Notes under the pieces: generated by a model | What the model was told of the DNA's origin: nothing | Database searches by the model: none | The model's input: only the letters and a program-made list of their open reading frames with translations | In this document: piece by piece, positions 36,333 to 44,742 of the stretch | Position numbering within the stretch: the first letter of the stretch is position 1 | Layout of the letters: each line of letters begins with the position of its first letter | DNA from: Oenococcus kitaharae | Lineage (GTDB): Bacteria > Bacillota > Bacilli > Lactobacillales > Lactobacillaceae | Direction: 5' to 3' | DNA length: 64,000 nt | NCBI RefSeq assembly: GCF_025758695.1 | Contig: NZ_JANJQP010000001.1 | Location: forward strand, 62,001 to 126,000 | Position numbers and translations under genes: made by a program

Positions 36333-36357
36333 AAACACACTCAGGGGTGTTTTTTTA
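36333..36357 (+). terminator. Terminator of the LacI-type gene
   Basis: AAACAC pairs with GTGTTT around ACTCAGGG (with further CTC/GGG pairing possible), followed by T7. Confidence 0.65.
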
Positions 36358-36372
36358 TTCTCTGTTTTGATA

Positions 36373-36401
36373 TTGTAAGCGCTTTACTTTTATGGTAGTA
36401 T
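36373..36401 (+). promoter_or_regulatory. Promoter and operator of the oligosaccharide cluster
   Basis: TTGTAA (36373-36378), 17 nt, TAGTAT (36396-36401). The near-palindrome TGTAAGCGCTTTAC (36374-36387), with the central CG of LacI/CcpA sites, covers the -35. Read on the other strand (GTAAAGCGCTTACA) it matches the cre consensus at 12 of 14 positions, so either the adjacent LacI protein or CcpA could bind. Confidence 0.65.
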
Positions 36402-36407
36402 GTATTT

Positions 36408-36607
36408 GTCGTTTAGGTGTTACGTGACACCTAGCTCACAATTACGAGAGAGGGTGATGGGGAAAGGTGTTGGACTACTGTTATTTGATCTGAACCGACT
36501 AGACCCTTGGTCCTAATGCCGATATCAGAGATGAAAGTCAGATTTATGAAGCGATTTAGATTGGTAAGATCATTTTTCCCAGAGAGAAAAATGAGGAGGA
36601 ACAATTT
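36408..36607 (+). promoter_or_regulatory. Long structured leader (5' UTR) of the binding-protein gene
   Basis: This fills the 306-nt gap after the LacI-type gene together with its terminator and the promoter. It has a 7-bp hairpin TAGGTGT/ACACCTA (36414-36433) whose right arm can alternatively pair with GGTGT at 36466-36470. There is also a GACC-CTT-GGTC-like hairpin near 36502-36512 and a perfect 8-bp hairpin CATTTTTC/GAAAAATG (36571-36593) against the AGGAGGA ribosome binding site. Two short reading frames lie within it. I recognise no known riboswitch or T-box. Confidence 0.5.
36457..36516 (+). CDS. Possible 19-aa leader peptide
   Basis: An ATG behind GAGAGAGGG opens a 19-codon frame (MGKGVGLLLFDLNRLDPWS) ending in TAA, inside the structured leader. 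One of its codons overlaps the GGTGT that can compete in the first hairpin. Whether it is translated is unknown; its size and place resemble regulatory leader peptides. Confidence 0.3.
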   Translation: MGKGVGLLLFDLNRLDPWS

Positions 36608-36611
36608 ATGA
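36531..36611 (+). CDS. Possible 26-aa basic upstream ORF coupled to the binding-protein gene
   Basis: ATG 36531 opens a 26-codon frame rich in Arg and Lys (MKVRFMKRFRLVRSFF at the start) that ends TGA, overlapping the next ATG as ATGA. The ribosome binding site is weak (CAGAG). It may simply be chance, since its end reads through the Shine-Dalgarno, but the overlap would allow coupling. Confidence 0.2.
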   Translation: MKVRFMKRFRLVRSFFPERKMRRNNL

Positions 36612-38257
36612 AGAAAAAAATAATTGCAGGTATTGCAGCGGGCATTATGCTGGCTAGCAGCACCGTTGGCTTGGTGGGCCTGCCGAATCCTTTTACTGGC
36701 AATTTGCAAGCAGCAGCTGCAACGAAACAGCAATTGAAACCGTTTGGCAAATACAAAAAAACGATTACATATACAATCGGCAAGTCAACTCCGGGAATTC
36801 CGAAACTTCCGAAGGGATCGACTTATGAAAAAAATGCTTATACAAAATATCTGAAGCAGCTTTTGAATATTCAGAATAAAGATTCATTTGAGGCTGAAAC
36901 TGGTGATTCTTATAATCAAAAAGTTTCAATGGCCGTTGCCTCAAGCGATCTGCCTGATATTATGTCAGTCGACCTGAACACCTTGAGGGAATTGGTGGCC
37001 AACAATGAGATTCAGGACTTATCGAGTGTCTATAAGAGCAGTACGACTCCTTACATTAAAGCAATGTACAACTCCTATCATGGCCGCGCACTGAAGGAAG
37101 CGACTTTTAATGGCAAACTGATGGCAATGCCGTCCACTCAGAATGCCAATGTCCCAACTATGCTTTGGATTCGTCAGGACTGGCTGGATAAGCTTGGCCT
37201 AAAGGCACCGAAAACTGTTGACCAACTCCAGCAAGTTCTGCAGGCTTTTGTTCAAAGAGATCCCGGCAATAATGGCAAAGGCAACACGATTGGTTTGGCT
37301 CTTTCAAAATCAGTTGGTGGCGAATATGGCGGACTTTTTGTAGCTGACAGTCTTTTCTCCATTTACAATTCTTATCCGCGTCAGTGGATTAAACAGAATG
37401 GCAAAGTGGTCTATGGGTCCACGACTAATCAAACGAAACAAGGATTGGCTAAGCTGGCTAGCTGGTACCAGAAAGGCTTGATCGATCCGCAGATGGCTGT
37501 ACGAGACAGTATTGAATCTCTAATTATCAGCGGCAAAGCCGGTGCTTTCTTTGGTCCTTGGTGGTCTGGCGATTATCCAATCAATAGTGCCCTGCAAAAG
37601 GATCCAAAAGCGGATTGGAAACCATATATTATTTCTAAGACAGGTAATGGCAAGATTAGTGCTTATACACAGGATCCGGATTCAGAGTTTTATGTTGTTA
37701 AAAAGGGTTATGCGCACCCAGAAATTTTGCCGAAAATTGTAAGTGCTCTTAGTGACAGGCTTGTTCGTAAAGATAAAAATTACAAGCCGGTTGTCGACTT
37801 TGTTCAGGGTGGCTATGATGGCGGCAAACCAATCAATGTTTTGGTAAATTTCGACAATGCTACCGCACAAATGTATAAAAACTTGCAGGCAACGGTTGAT
37901 GGCAAAAAAGATCCCAAAACACTGACTTTGGACGATACAACATCATATAACGCTATTAAGACTTATTTAAAAGATCCGAAAAATGCACCTGTGAATGCAA
38001 AAAGCAGTTATTGGTCTAGGATGCTTGGCGCTAAGCTAATGGCTACAACTAAGGTCAAGAATGTGGATTCCCTTTATTTCGGGCAGACCAAGAGTATGCA
38101 GCTGAAGTGGTCTAATCTTCAGAAATTGGAAGACGAAGCCTTTCTGCAAATTGTGACTGGGCAAAAACCTGTTAGTTATTTTAAAACTTTTGTTCGGCAA
38201 TGGCATCAGCAAGGCGGTACTCAGATTACAAAAGAAGTTTCACAAGCAGTTAAATAG
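36608..38257 (+). CDS. Extracellular solute-binding protein of a sugar ABC transporter (LplA-type)
   Basis: The 549-aa protein resembles family 1 binding proteins of oligosaccharide importers (LplA/YtcQ type). It has an N-terminal signal (about 1-37, KKK then a hydrophobic core, QAAAA cleavage-like) and two lobes with SMAVASSDLPDIMSV, LWIRQDWLDKLGLKAPKT (about 180-200) and KAGAFFGPWWSGDYP. There is no lipobox cysteine, which is unusual for a Gram-positive binding protein. AGGAGGA precedes the ATG. A terminator separates it from the permeases, probably giving more of it than of them. Confidence 0.88.
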   Translation: MKKKIIAGIAAGIMLASSTVGLVGLPNPFTGNLQAAAATKQQLKPFGKYKKTITYTIGKSTPGIPKLPKGSTYEKNAYTKYLKQLLNIQNKDSFEAETGDSYNQKVSMAVASSDLPDIMSVDLNTLRELVANNEIQDLSSVYKSSTTPYIKAMYNSYHGRALKEATFNGKLMAMPSTQNANVPTMLWIRQDWLDKLGLKAPKTVDQLQQVLQAFVQRDPGNNGKGNTIGLALSKSVGGEYGGLFVADSLFSIYNSYPRQWIKQNGKVVYGSTTNQTKQGLAKLASWYQKGLIDPQMAVRDSIESLIISGKAGAFFGPWWSGDYPINSALQKDPKADWKPYIISKTGNGKISAYTQDPDSEFYVVKKGYAHPEILPKIVSALSDRLVRKDKNYKPVVDFVQGGYDGGKPINVLVNFDNATAQMYKNLQATVDGKKDPKTLTLDDTTSYNAIKTYLKDPKNAPVNAKSSYWSRMLGAKLMATTKVKNVDSLYFGQTKSMQLKWSNLQKLEDEAFLQIVTGQKPVSYFKTFVRQWHQQGGTQITKEVSQAVK

Positions 38258-38277
38258 AATTGATAATTCTAGATCTT

Positions 38278-38312
38278 AATATGGATGCGGTACAAGCCGC
38301 ATCCATATTTTA
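38278..38312 (+). terminator. Intra-operon terminator after the binding-protein gene
   Basis: AATATGGATGCGG and CCGCATCCATATT form a perfect 13-bp stem with loop TACAAG and a short T tail; likely partial termination that lowers permease expression. Confidence 0.8.
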
Positions 38313-38338
38313 AAAAGTTTATTAAAGAGGGAATTTGA

Positions 38339-39238
38339 ATGCATAAAAATAAAGGCCGCACTGGCCAATTAGCTTATCACTTTATGATGGCACCGGGGAT
38401 GATATTTCTCGTCATTTTCAGCTTTGTTCCCATGCTGGGAATTGTCATGGCCTTCGAAAATTATGTGCCAGCCCAAGGAATTTTTGGTTCTAAATGGGTT
38501 GGGCTGGCAAACTTTCAGTATATGCTGCAAATTCCGGATAGCTGGAACATTCTGCGAAACACGGTCATTATTGCCTTAGGAAAAATTATTTTTGGTACGA
38601 TTGTGCCAATTATATTCGCTTTGCTTCTGAACGAGATCAGGCTGAAGTGGGCAAAAAAAACAATGCAGACGATTGTTTATTTACCGAATTTTCTCTCTTG
38701 GGCAGTTGTGGCTGCGATTGTAATAAACGTTTTTGATTACACAGGACCAATCAATAACTTCTTAACTGGTCTTGGTATGCACCCAATTATGTTTTTGGCC
38801 AGCAACCACTGGTTTAGAAAAATCATGATCGGGACAGATGTGTGGAAGAATTTCGGTTATGGTGCCATTGTTTATCTAGCAGCGTTGACCGGTATTGATC
38901 CGGGCCTTTATGAGGCTTCGGCGATGGACGGTGCTAATCGTTTCAAACAGCTGCTGCATGTAACACTACCGGGGATTTTGCCGACAATAATGCTGATCTC
39001 AGCTTTGAATTTAGGCAATATTTTAAACGCTGGTTTTGATCAGATTTATGCCTTGTACAATCCGATTGTTTATGAAACTGGTGATGTGATTGATACTTAT
39101 GTTTATCGTGTCGGCCTGTTAGGACAACAATACAGTTTTGCTACGGCTATTGGTTTGCTGAAATCTGTCGTGTCGTTTGTACTATTGATTTCGGCGAATA
39201 AATTATCAATCAAATTTGCCAACATGCGGATTTTTTAA
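38339..39238 (+). CDS. Sugar ABC transporter permease (LplB-type)
   Basis: The 299-aa protein has six predicted membrane segments, the first at about 18-40, and the EAA-like loop YEASAMDGANRFKQLLHVTLPGILPT (about 190-215) that contacts the ATPase. It pairs with the next permease. No ATP-binding subunit is encoded in the cluster, so a shared MsmX/MsmK-type ATPase elsewhere is implied. AGAGGG lies before the ATG. Confidence 0.92.
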   Translation: MHKNKGRTGQLAYHFMMAPGMIFLVIFSFVPMLGIVMAFENYVPAQGIFGSKWVGLANFQYMLQIPDSWNILRNTVIIALGKIIFGTIVPIIFALLLNEIRLKWAKKTMQTIVYLPNFLSWAVVAAIVINVFDYTGPINNFLTGLGMHPIMFLASNHWFRKIMIGTDVWKNFGYGAIVYLAALTGIDPGLYEASAMDGANRFKQLLHVTLPGILPTIMLISALNLGNILNAGFDQIYALYNPIVYETGDVIDTYVYRVGLLGQQYSFATAIGLLKSVVSFVLLISANKLSIKFANMRIF

Positions 39239-39254
39239 GGGAGGTGCATAAAAT

Positions 39255-40136
39255 ATGATTAGATCAAAATCATTCGGCAGTCGTTTATCTTATATCATTA
39301 TTTGGCTGCTTCTGCTCGCCATGACCGCATTATGCTTCGTCCCAATGATGAACATGGTGTCTATTTCATTTAGTAATAGTTCAGCGGCATCGGCGAATCA
39401 AGTTGGCTTATTGCCAGTTCATTTTAATTTGAATTCTTATAGCCTTCTGCTCGAAGACGGACAATTCTGGCGCTCCTTTCTCATTTCTATAGAAAGAGTC
39501 GTCATTGGTACTTCGCTGAATTTAATTCTCAGTGTCTTGATGGCCTATCCTTTATCGAAAACGACCAAACAGTTTGCAGCCCGCAATATTTATATGAACA
39601 TTCTGATTTTCACGATGCTCTTCTCCGGAGGTATGATTCCACTGTTCTTAGTTGTTAAAGGCTTGGGACTAATGAACACGATTTGGGCATTAATCCTGCC
39701 TGGCGCTGTGCCGATTTTCGATGTGATTTTGCTGATGAACTTCTTTAAAAGCGTACCGGAATCTTTGGAAGAGGCCGCTATGATGGATGGCGCTTCTAAA
39801 CTCACAATCCTGTTCAAAATATATCTGCCCATTTCCGTACCGGCCTTAGCGACGATTGGCCTCTTTGCTATCGTGGGCCACTGGAATGACTACTTCAGCG
39901 GGTTGCTTTACATGAACAATCCTGCAAATTATCCTTTGCAGACTTATATTCAGCAATTAAATGTTGACATGACCAAAATTACCGATCCATCGCAATTGAA
40001 AGCTTTGGCTTCTGTTTCAGACAAGACTTTGAATGCGGCGAAAATTGTGGTCTCAATTCTGCCGGTTTTGGCTGTTTATCCGTTTTTGCAGAAATACTTC
40101 ACGACTGGACTGATTATTGGATCAGTCAAGGGTTGA
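39255..40136 (+). CDS. Sugar ABC transporter permease (LplC/YtcP-type)
   Basis: The 293-aa inner-membrane protein has six predicted segments and the EAA motif LEEAAMMDGASKLTILFKIYLPIS (about 173-195). It ends in a GLIIGSVKG-like tail typical of the LplC/YtcP group. GGGAGGTG is well placed before the ATG. It forms a heterodimer with the upstream permease. Confidence 0.93.
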   Translation: MIRSKSFGSRLSYIIIWLLLLAMTALCFVPMMNMVSISFSNSSAASANQVGLLPVHFNLNSYSLLLEDGQFWRSFLISIERVVIGTSLNLILSVLMAYPLSKTTKQFAARNIYMNILIFTMLFSGGMIPLFLVVKGLGLMNTIWALILPGAVPIFDVILLMNFFKSVPESLEEAAMMDGASKLTILFKIYLPISVPALATIGLFAIVGHWNDYFSGLLYMNNPANYPLQTYIQQLNVDMTKITDPSQLKALASVSDKTLNAAKIVVSILPVLAVYPFLQKYFTTGLIIGSVKG

Positions 40137-40156
40137 TTTTTGAGGCGAGGAAATAA

Positions 40157-40861
40157 ATGAATTGGGTTAAATTGAGTAAAACAATTATTAATATTGTCTC
40201 ACCGATTTTATTTTTATCGGCTGTATGGTGGCTGCTGAATTTTCCCTATGCCTTGTTGGCGGTCATGATTTTCACGGCTAAAAATAGCACTATGGTGCAA
40301 ACGGCTGTTGCTAGCGGCCTGCTTTTCATGCCCATATCAGCGATCCCTGCAACTGTCACGACACTCGCTTTAGCTAGAAGATATTTTAAGGATGGCCATC
40401 ATTTGCCATCCTGGAAAACGGAGCTATTCTATTACCGCCGCGATTACTTGAAAAGCCTGATTTTTGGTCTTATTAATTTGAGCTTGCTGATTATCTTCTA
40501 TGTTTCTGCGAGATATTATGCGCGGTTCTTCGCTTTTCTAGCTGTTATTTTCATTGTGCTGCTGGTTCTACTGCCTTTTTTCTTTATGATCCTCTACAGT
40601 TTTCTTGTGGATCAGCAGTTATCCTATCGGGCTTATGCTGCTAACAGTTTTTTTATGCTGGTGGCTCATCCTGTTAATAGCCTTCTCATGATGATTGATG
40701 TTGCAGGGACTGCCTTTCTGCTATGGGTGACTTTTCCGCCGCTGCTGCCAATCCTCTTTCCTGGCAGCTGTGTGCTTTTAGTTACGCATTATTTCAAAAA
40801 AAGTCTGGATAAAGAAATTAGTAAACGGGCTGACGACACACAACAGATACAAACAAAATAG
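40157..40861 (+). CDS. YesL-like DUF624 membrane protein
   Basis: The 234-aa protein has about five hydrophobic segments and the YesL/DUF624 layout. Genes of this family sit with LplABC-type importers and glycosidases in many Firmicutes; the function is unknown and may be an accessory of the transporter. GAGGCGAGG precedes the ATG, and the gap after the permease gene is 20 nt. Confidence 0.8.
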   Translation: MNWVKLSKTIINIVSPILFLSAVWWLLNFPYALLAVMIFTAKNSTMVQTAVASGLLFMPISAIPATVTTLALARRYFKDGHHLPSWKTELFYYRRDYLKSLIFGLINLSLLIIFYVSARYYARFFAFLAVIFIVLLVLLPFFFMILYSFLVDQQLSYRAYAANSFFMLVAHPVNSLLMMIDVAGTAFLLWVTFPPLLPILFPGSCVLLVTHYFKKSLDKEISKRADDTQQIQTK

Positions 40862-40898
40862 TTTCACAAAATTCAATTGAAAGGATTATCTCAGATTT

Positions 40899-43289
40899 AT
40901 GTTTGGAAAAATTAAGTATTACGAAGTGAAAGACAATGTCGTTTCAATTGAATTTGAACACGGCCAGGCGACTGTCACGGTGGTTACGCCATCAATTATC
41001 AATTTTTTCTCGCCAATTTCTTCAGAACGGCGCCCATCTAAAGCCATCGAGAATTTACAGCCGGCCCCAGGTGAAATCAAGACAGATTTTGCAGGCGGCC
41101 AAGTGCTTGTCTATACAAGTCAATTAAAAGCCGTGGTTGCCGATAATTTTATTGTCGATATTTATGACTTAACCGGCAACCTGCTTTGTGCCGATTATCG
41201 TGGCGAGGATCGGCCTTTTGTCCGTCGCGGTACCGGAAATGATCTGGATATCGCAGCTGAGGAAGGACACAAATTTGAAGCCGAACAAGCAGCCCAGAAA
41301 ATTCGTGTTCTAAAACAATTGCAGCCTGACAGCTATTTTTACGGACTTGGCGATAAAACTGGACATCTGAATAAGCGCGGCTACCACTATAAAATGTGGA
41401 ATACGGACAATCCAGAACCCCATGTTGAGAGCTTTGAGAGTTTGTACAAATCGATTCCCTTTTTCATTGCTTTGACAAAAAAGACGGCTTATGGCATTTT
41501 CTTTGATAATAGCTATAAAACATTTTTTGACTTTGGCAAGGAAAATAGTCAGTACTATTCTTTTAGCGCTATTGATGGTAATCTCGACTACTACTTTATT
41601 TATGGTCCTTCAGCCAAAGAAGTGGTCGGCGGTTACACCTTTTTAACTGGCCGGACGCCGCTGCCGCAGCTATGGACACTGGGTTATCAGCAATCACGAT
41701 GGTCTTATGCACCGGAAAAGCGCTTAGAAGAGATCGCTGACGATTTTCGGGAAAAGGGCATTCCTTGTGATGTCTTGTATCTGGATATAGATTACATGGA
41801 CGGCTATCGTGTCTTCACTTGGGATGACAAAAAGTTTCCTGATCACGAACAGATGTTGAAAAGATTGAAAGATAAGGGTTTTAAAGTGGTCACGATCATC
41901 GACCCTGGCGTTAAAAAGGATCAGGGTTATGCCATTTACGATCAAGGTGTTAAAAATCATTACTTTGCAACTGATAAAGACGGTTTGCCTTATGTAAACC
42001 GTGTCTGGCCTGGGGATGCTTTATATCCGGATTTTGCTAATCAGCCGGTTCGCAAATGGTGGGCCGAGAATCAAAAAATTCTCGTCGATCACGGTGTGGC
42101 CGGTGTGTGGAATGATATGAACGAACCAGCCAGTTTTAACGGACCTTTACCAGATGATGTGCAATTCAATAATGATGGCCGTTTAACGGATCATCGAGAA
42201 ATTCACAATGTTTATGGGCACTATATGTCAAAAGCGACCTACGAAGGGATTAAAGCGGCTACGAATAAACGGCCTTTCGTGATTACGCGGGCAGCCTATG
42301 CTGGTACGCAGAAATACTCGACTGTTTGGACCGGCGATAATCAAAGTTTATGGGAGCATTTGCGCATGTCGCTGCCAATGCTGATGAATTTAGGTTTGAG
42401 CGGTTTGGCCTTTAGCGGCACGGATGTCGGTGGATTTGGTTTTGATGCGACGGCCGAACTTTTGTCGCGCTGGGTGCAGGTAGGCGCTTTCACGGCACTC
42501 TTCCGGAACCATTCCAGCGTCTTTACACGAGATCAGGAACCTTGGGCTTTTGATCCGCAGACTGAGTCAATCAATCGCAAATACATTAGATTACGTTACC
42601 GTTTGCTGCCTTATTTTTACGATATTATGCATGCCGAAGAAAGCAGCGGTTTGGCCATGATTCGGCCTTTACTGCTGGATTATCAAGATGATGAAGCTGT
42701 TTACGAAATTAATGATGAATTTATGAGCGGCTCTAATCTGCTTGTCGCACCGGTCGTGGCACAAGGGCAAAAGGCGCGGACCGTTTATCTGCCTAAAGGG
42801 AATCGCTGGATTGATTATTGGACACAGGAAGTCTTTCAAGGCGGCCAGTACATTGTCAAACAAGCACCTTTGGACACTTGCCCGATTTACGTCAAAGAGG
42901 GAAGTACGATACCTTTGTACCCTGTACAGAATTATGTTGGCGAGAAACAAATTACAGAACTAACTCTAGATATTTACCCTTTGACCAGTGATGGGCAAAG
43001 CCTTTATGAACATTATCGTGACGACGGCGAAAGTTTTGATTATCGTGACGGTGTCTATAATCTGTATAATTTTCGTCAAACCAGAAAGGGAGATCAGTTA
43101 ACGATTCAAATTAGCGAGCCGACAGCTCAATATGCTCAGCAATATGATCATTTCCAATTCGTCATTCATGCAAAACAGGTGATGGACTTGAAGATTGATG
43201 GCCAAACTGGTGATATGGCACAATCAGAAGGGGCCGTTACTGTGACTGTTCCAAGTAGAGCTCGTGAAGTGAGTTTGCATTTGGCTTAA
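40899..43289 (+). CDS. GH31 alpha-glucosidase
   Basis: The 796-aa enzyme has an N-terminal beta-sandwich (about 1-230), the (beta/alpha)8 barrel (about 245-600) with nucleophile WNDMNEP (about 407) and acid/base Asp in WTGDNQSLWEHL (about 475), and C-terminal beta domains. WNDMNEP indicates alpha-glucosidase rather than alpha-xylosidase (KTDFGE). No signal peptide is present, so it hydrolyses imported alpha-glucosides in the cytoplasm. The likely substrates are maltose-, isomaltose- or nigerose-type oligosaccharides; the exact linkage cannot be read. Confidence 0.93.
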   Translation: MFGKIKYYEVKDNVVSIEFEHGQATVTVVTPSIINFFSPISSERRPSKAIENLQPAPGEIKTDFAGGQVLVYTSQLKAVVADNFIVDIYDLTGNLLCADYRGEDRPFVRRGTGNDLDIAAEEGHKFEAEQAAQKIRVLKQLQPDSYFYGLGDKTGHLNKRGYHYKMWNTDNPEPHVESFESLYKSIPFFIALTKKTAYGIFFDNSYKTFFDFGKENSQYYSFSAIDGNLDYYFIYGPSAKEVVGGYTFLTGRTPLPQLWTLGYQQSRWSYAPEKRLEEIADDFREKGIPCDVLYLDIDYMDGYRVFTWDDKKFPDHEQMLKRLKDKGFKVVTIIDPGVKKDQGYAIYDQGVKNHYFATDKDGLPYVNRVWPGDALYPDFANQPVRKWWAENQKILVDHGVAGVWNDMNEPASFNGPLPDDVQFNNDGRLTDHREIHNVYGHYMSKATYEGIKAATNKRPFVITRAAYAGTQKYSTVWTGDNQSLWEHLRMSLPMLMNLGLSGLAFSGTDVGGFGFDATAELLSRWVQVGAFTALFRNHSSVFTRDQEPWAFDPQTESINRKYIRLRYRLLPYFYDIMHAEESSGLAMIRPLLLDYQDDEAVYEINDEFMSGSNLLVAPVVAQGQKARTVYLPKGNRWIDYWTQEVFQGGQYIVKQAPLDTCPIYVKEGSTIPLYPVQNYVGEKQITELTLDIYPLTSDGQSLYEHYRDDGESFDYRDGVYNLYNFRQTRKGDQLTIQISEPTAQYAQQYDHFQFVIHAKQVMDLKIDGQTGDMAQSEGAVTVTVPSRAREVSLHLA

Positions 43290-43290
43290 A

Positions 43291-43328
43291 AATAAAACCA
43301 CGATTCTATCTGCGATCGTGGTTTTATT
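43291..43328. terminator. Bidirectional terminator between the GH31 gene and the HAD gene
   Basis: AATAAAACCACGAT pairs perfectly with ATCGTGGTTTTATT over 14 bp around a 10-nt loop. It ends the sugar operon and the convergent HAD gene, whose stop lies in it. Confidence 0.9.
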
Positions 43329-44148
43329 TTGCAATGATTTGGTTGATTGTTTTTAAGACGCCATCGTGGTTATTGTCGGCCAAGGCAATTTGGTCGCATG
43401 CAAACTCTTTTTTGATGAAGTCCGGAGCATTGGGCATGACATAGGGATGAGCCACATAGTAAAGCATTTCCAGATCATTTTCGCCATCCCCGAAGGCGGC
43501 CATTTGGTCATGATGCAGGCCCAAGTAGGAGCCGAGTTTCTGCAGGCCGATCGCTTTGGAAATGCCGCGATTGATAATGTCGATAGAACCATATCCCGAG
43601 GAGGTGGCACGGACACCTTGAACTTTGATTTTCGCGATCAGTTCTTCAGCCATGAGTTTTTGATCGCTATCATGCCAAAAAATCGCGATCTTTTCGATAG
43701 GTTCGTTAATTTCTGAAAAACGGTGAATAGTTCTCATTTTTGGATTGTAGAAACTGATTTTGTCCAGATTGGCCTGTTTTTGATAATCTGGTGCGTAGGT
43801 TGTATCATCGCCCTCGAAGATGATTCTGTCCGGTTTGACGCTGAGTTCGGGAATGGCTGCATAAATTTTTTCTAAAATGTCTGGGTCAATGTCGGAACGA
43901 AAAATGTTGCGGCCGTCCGCAAAAACAGAAGCACCGTTCTGTGAGACCAAGCTGATGTTATACTTTTTAATGTAGCTTTTGAAAATCATCGCGATTCCGT
44001 TATAGGACCGTCCTGATGAAGCAACAAAGAATTGTTGGTTTGCTGCTAATTGTTCGATCGTGTTCTTGAAATATTTCGTATCGAAGGTCTTTTTGTCGGT
44101 CACAAAGGTACCGTCGAGATCACTTGCGAATAGCTTAATCGTGTCCAT
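43324..44148 (-). CDS. Cof-like HAD hydrolase (sugar-phosphatase type)
   Basis: The 274-aa HAD IIB phosphatase has the nucleophile motif ASDLDGTFV (about 8-16), ASSGRSY (about 43), a lysine region (about 190) and GDGENDLEML (about 221). Such enzymes dephosphorylate sugar phosphates or FMN; the proximity to the glycosidase may be incidental. There is no Shine-Dalgarno: TATAAT ends 6 nt before the ATG, suggesting a leaderless message. Confidence 0.9.
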   Translation of the reverse strand: MDTIKLFASDLDGTFVTDKKTFDTKYFKNTIEQLAANQQFFVASSGRSYNGIAMIFKSYIKKYNISLVSQNGASVFADGRNIFRSDIDPDILEKIYAAIPELSVKPDRIIFEGDDTTYAPDYQKQANLDKISFYNPKMRTIHRFSEINEPIEKIAIFWHDSDQKLMAEELIAKIKVQGVRATSSGYGSIDIINRGISKAIGLQKLGSYLGLHHDQMAAFGDGENDLEMLYYVAHPYVMPNAPDFIKKEFACDQIALADNNHDGVLKTINQIIAK

Positions 44149-44191
44149 ACTTAAATTATAAAGTTTAAAAACATTTACCTGTCCTTTTTGC

Positions 44192-44197
44192 TATGAT
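44192..44197 (+). promoter_or_regulatory. -10 element of tRNA-Cys promoter
   Basis: TATGAT with an upstream TGC makes an extended -10, 17 nt before the tRNA 5' end. No clear -35 is present. Confidence 0.5.
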
Positions 44198-44214
44198 TTT
44201 AAAGGTGACTTTTT

Positions 44215-44285
44215 GGTGGTATAGCCAAGCGGTAAGGCGACGGTCTGCAAAACCGTTATCACGGGTCCGATTCCCGTTACCACCT
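44215..44285 (+). tRNA. tRNA-Cys(GCA)
   Basis: The 71-nt cloverleaf has acceptor GGTGGTA/TACCACC, anticodon stem ACGGT/ACCGT around CTGCAAA (anticodon GCA) and the T-loop region GGGTCCGATTCCC. Discriminator is T, and CCA is not encoded. Confidence 0.95.
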
Positions 44286-44390
44286 TTCTGACTGTTATAT
44301 TTGCATTTTATGTGAGTGCTGATATAGCGTTTTTTTATACTCTTTGAAGGTTTCGAATAATTGGATTTCACATCGAACTGGGTCGACAAT

Positions 44391-44420
44391 CTACTCTCAA
44401 TATCTGTATATTGAGAGTAG
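44391..44420 (+). promoter_or_regulatory. Perfect 13-bp hairpin before nrdH-like gene
   Basis: CTACTCTCAATAT and ATATTGAGAGTAG pair fully around CTGT. No T run follows on either strand, so it is not an ordinary terminator. It ends 12 nt before the ATG and may be an operator or an mRNA element holding part of the ribosome binding region. Confidence 0.6.
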
Positions 44421-44432
44421 TGGATAAAAACC

Positions 44433-44663
44433 ATGTTGACGATCTATATTAAAGACAATTGCCCGCAGTGCCATGCCACGATGCGCTGGCTGCGGGAACG
44501 CGATATCCCTTTTGATTCAATTAATATCAGCGATCCGTCGAATGCCAAACAGTTGGCATGGTTACGAGCTCTTGGCATCAAACAAACGCCATATGTGGTT
44601 GCTGCTGGTGAAAGCTGGTCTGGATTTAGACCTGATAAACTGGCAAAGCTGCTCGAATCATAA
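44433..44663 (+). CDS. NrdH-like glutaredoxin
   Basis: The 76-aa thioredoxin-fold protein has the redox motif NCPQCHATMRWL (about 8-19), the TPYV cis-proline (about 52) and a C-terminal GFRPDKL typical of NrdH. It would supply electrons to class Ib ribonucleotide reductase, whose nrdEF genes are not in the window. The ribosome binding site is poor and a strong hairpin lies just upstream. Confidence 0.85.
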   Translation: MLTIYIKDNCPQCHATMRWLRERDIPFDSINISDPSNAKQLAWLRALGIKQTPYVVAAGESWSGFRPDKLAKLLES

Positions 44664-44742
44664 TTTCCGCGTTTTTATGGCAGCGTTCGATTAGATTCGG
44701 CCCAGATCTGCTTATGATATTGTTATATTCAAAGGAGCAGCC

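Noticed and set aside
36408-36607. T-box or known riboswitch in the sugar-cluster leader
   Set aside because: The T-box antiterminator bulge sequence and specifier-loop layout are absent and the downstream gene is a sugar transporter; I could not match another known class by eye.
44165-44434. 89-codon frame on the minus strand over tRNA-Cys
   Set aside because: It is antisense to the tRNA, giving the familiar false peptide GNGNRTRDNGFADRRLTAWLYHQ-like read seen in many genomes, and it has no ribosome binding site.
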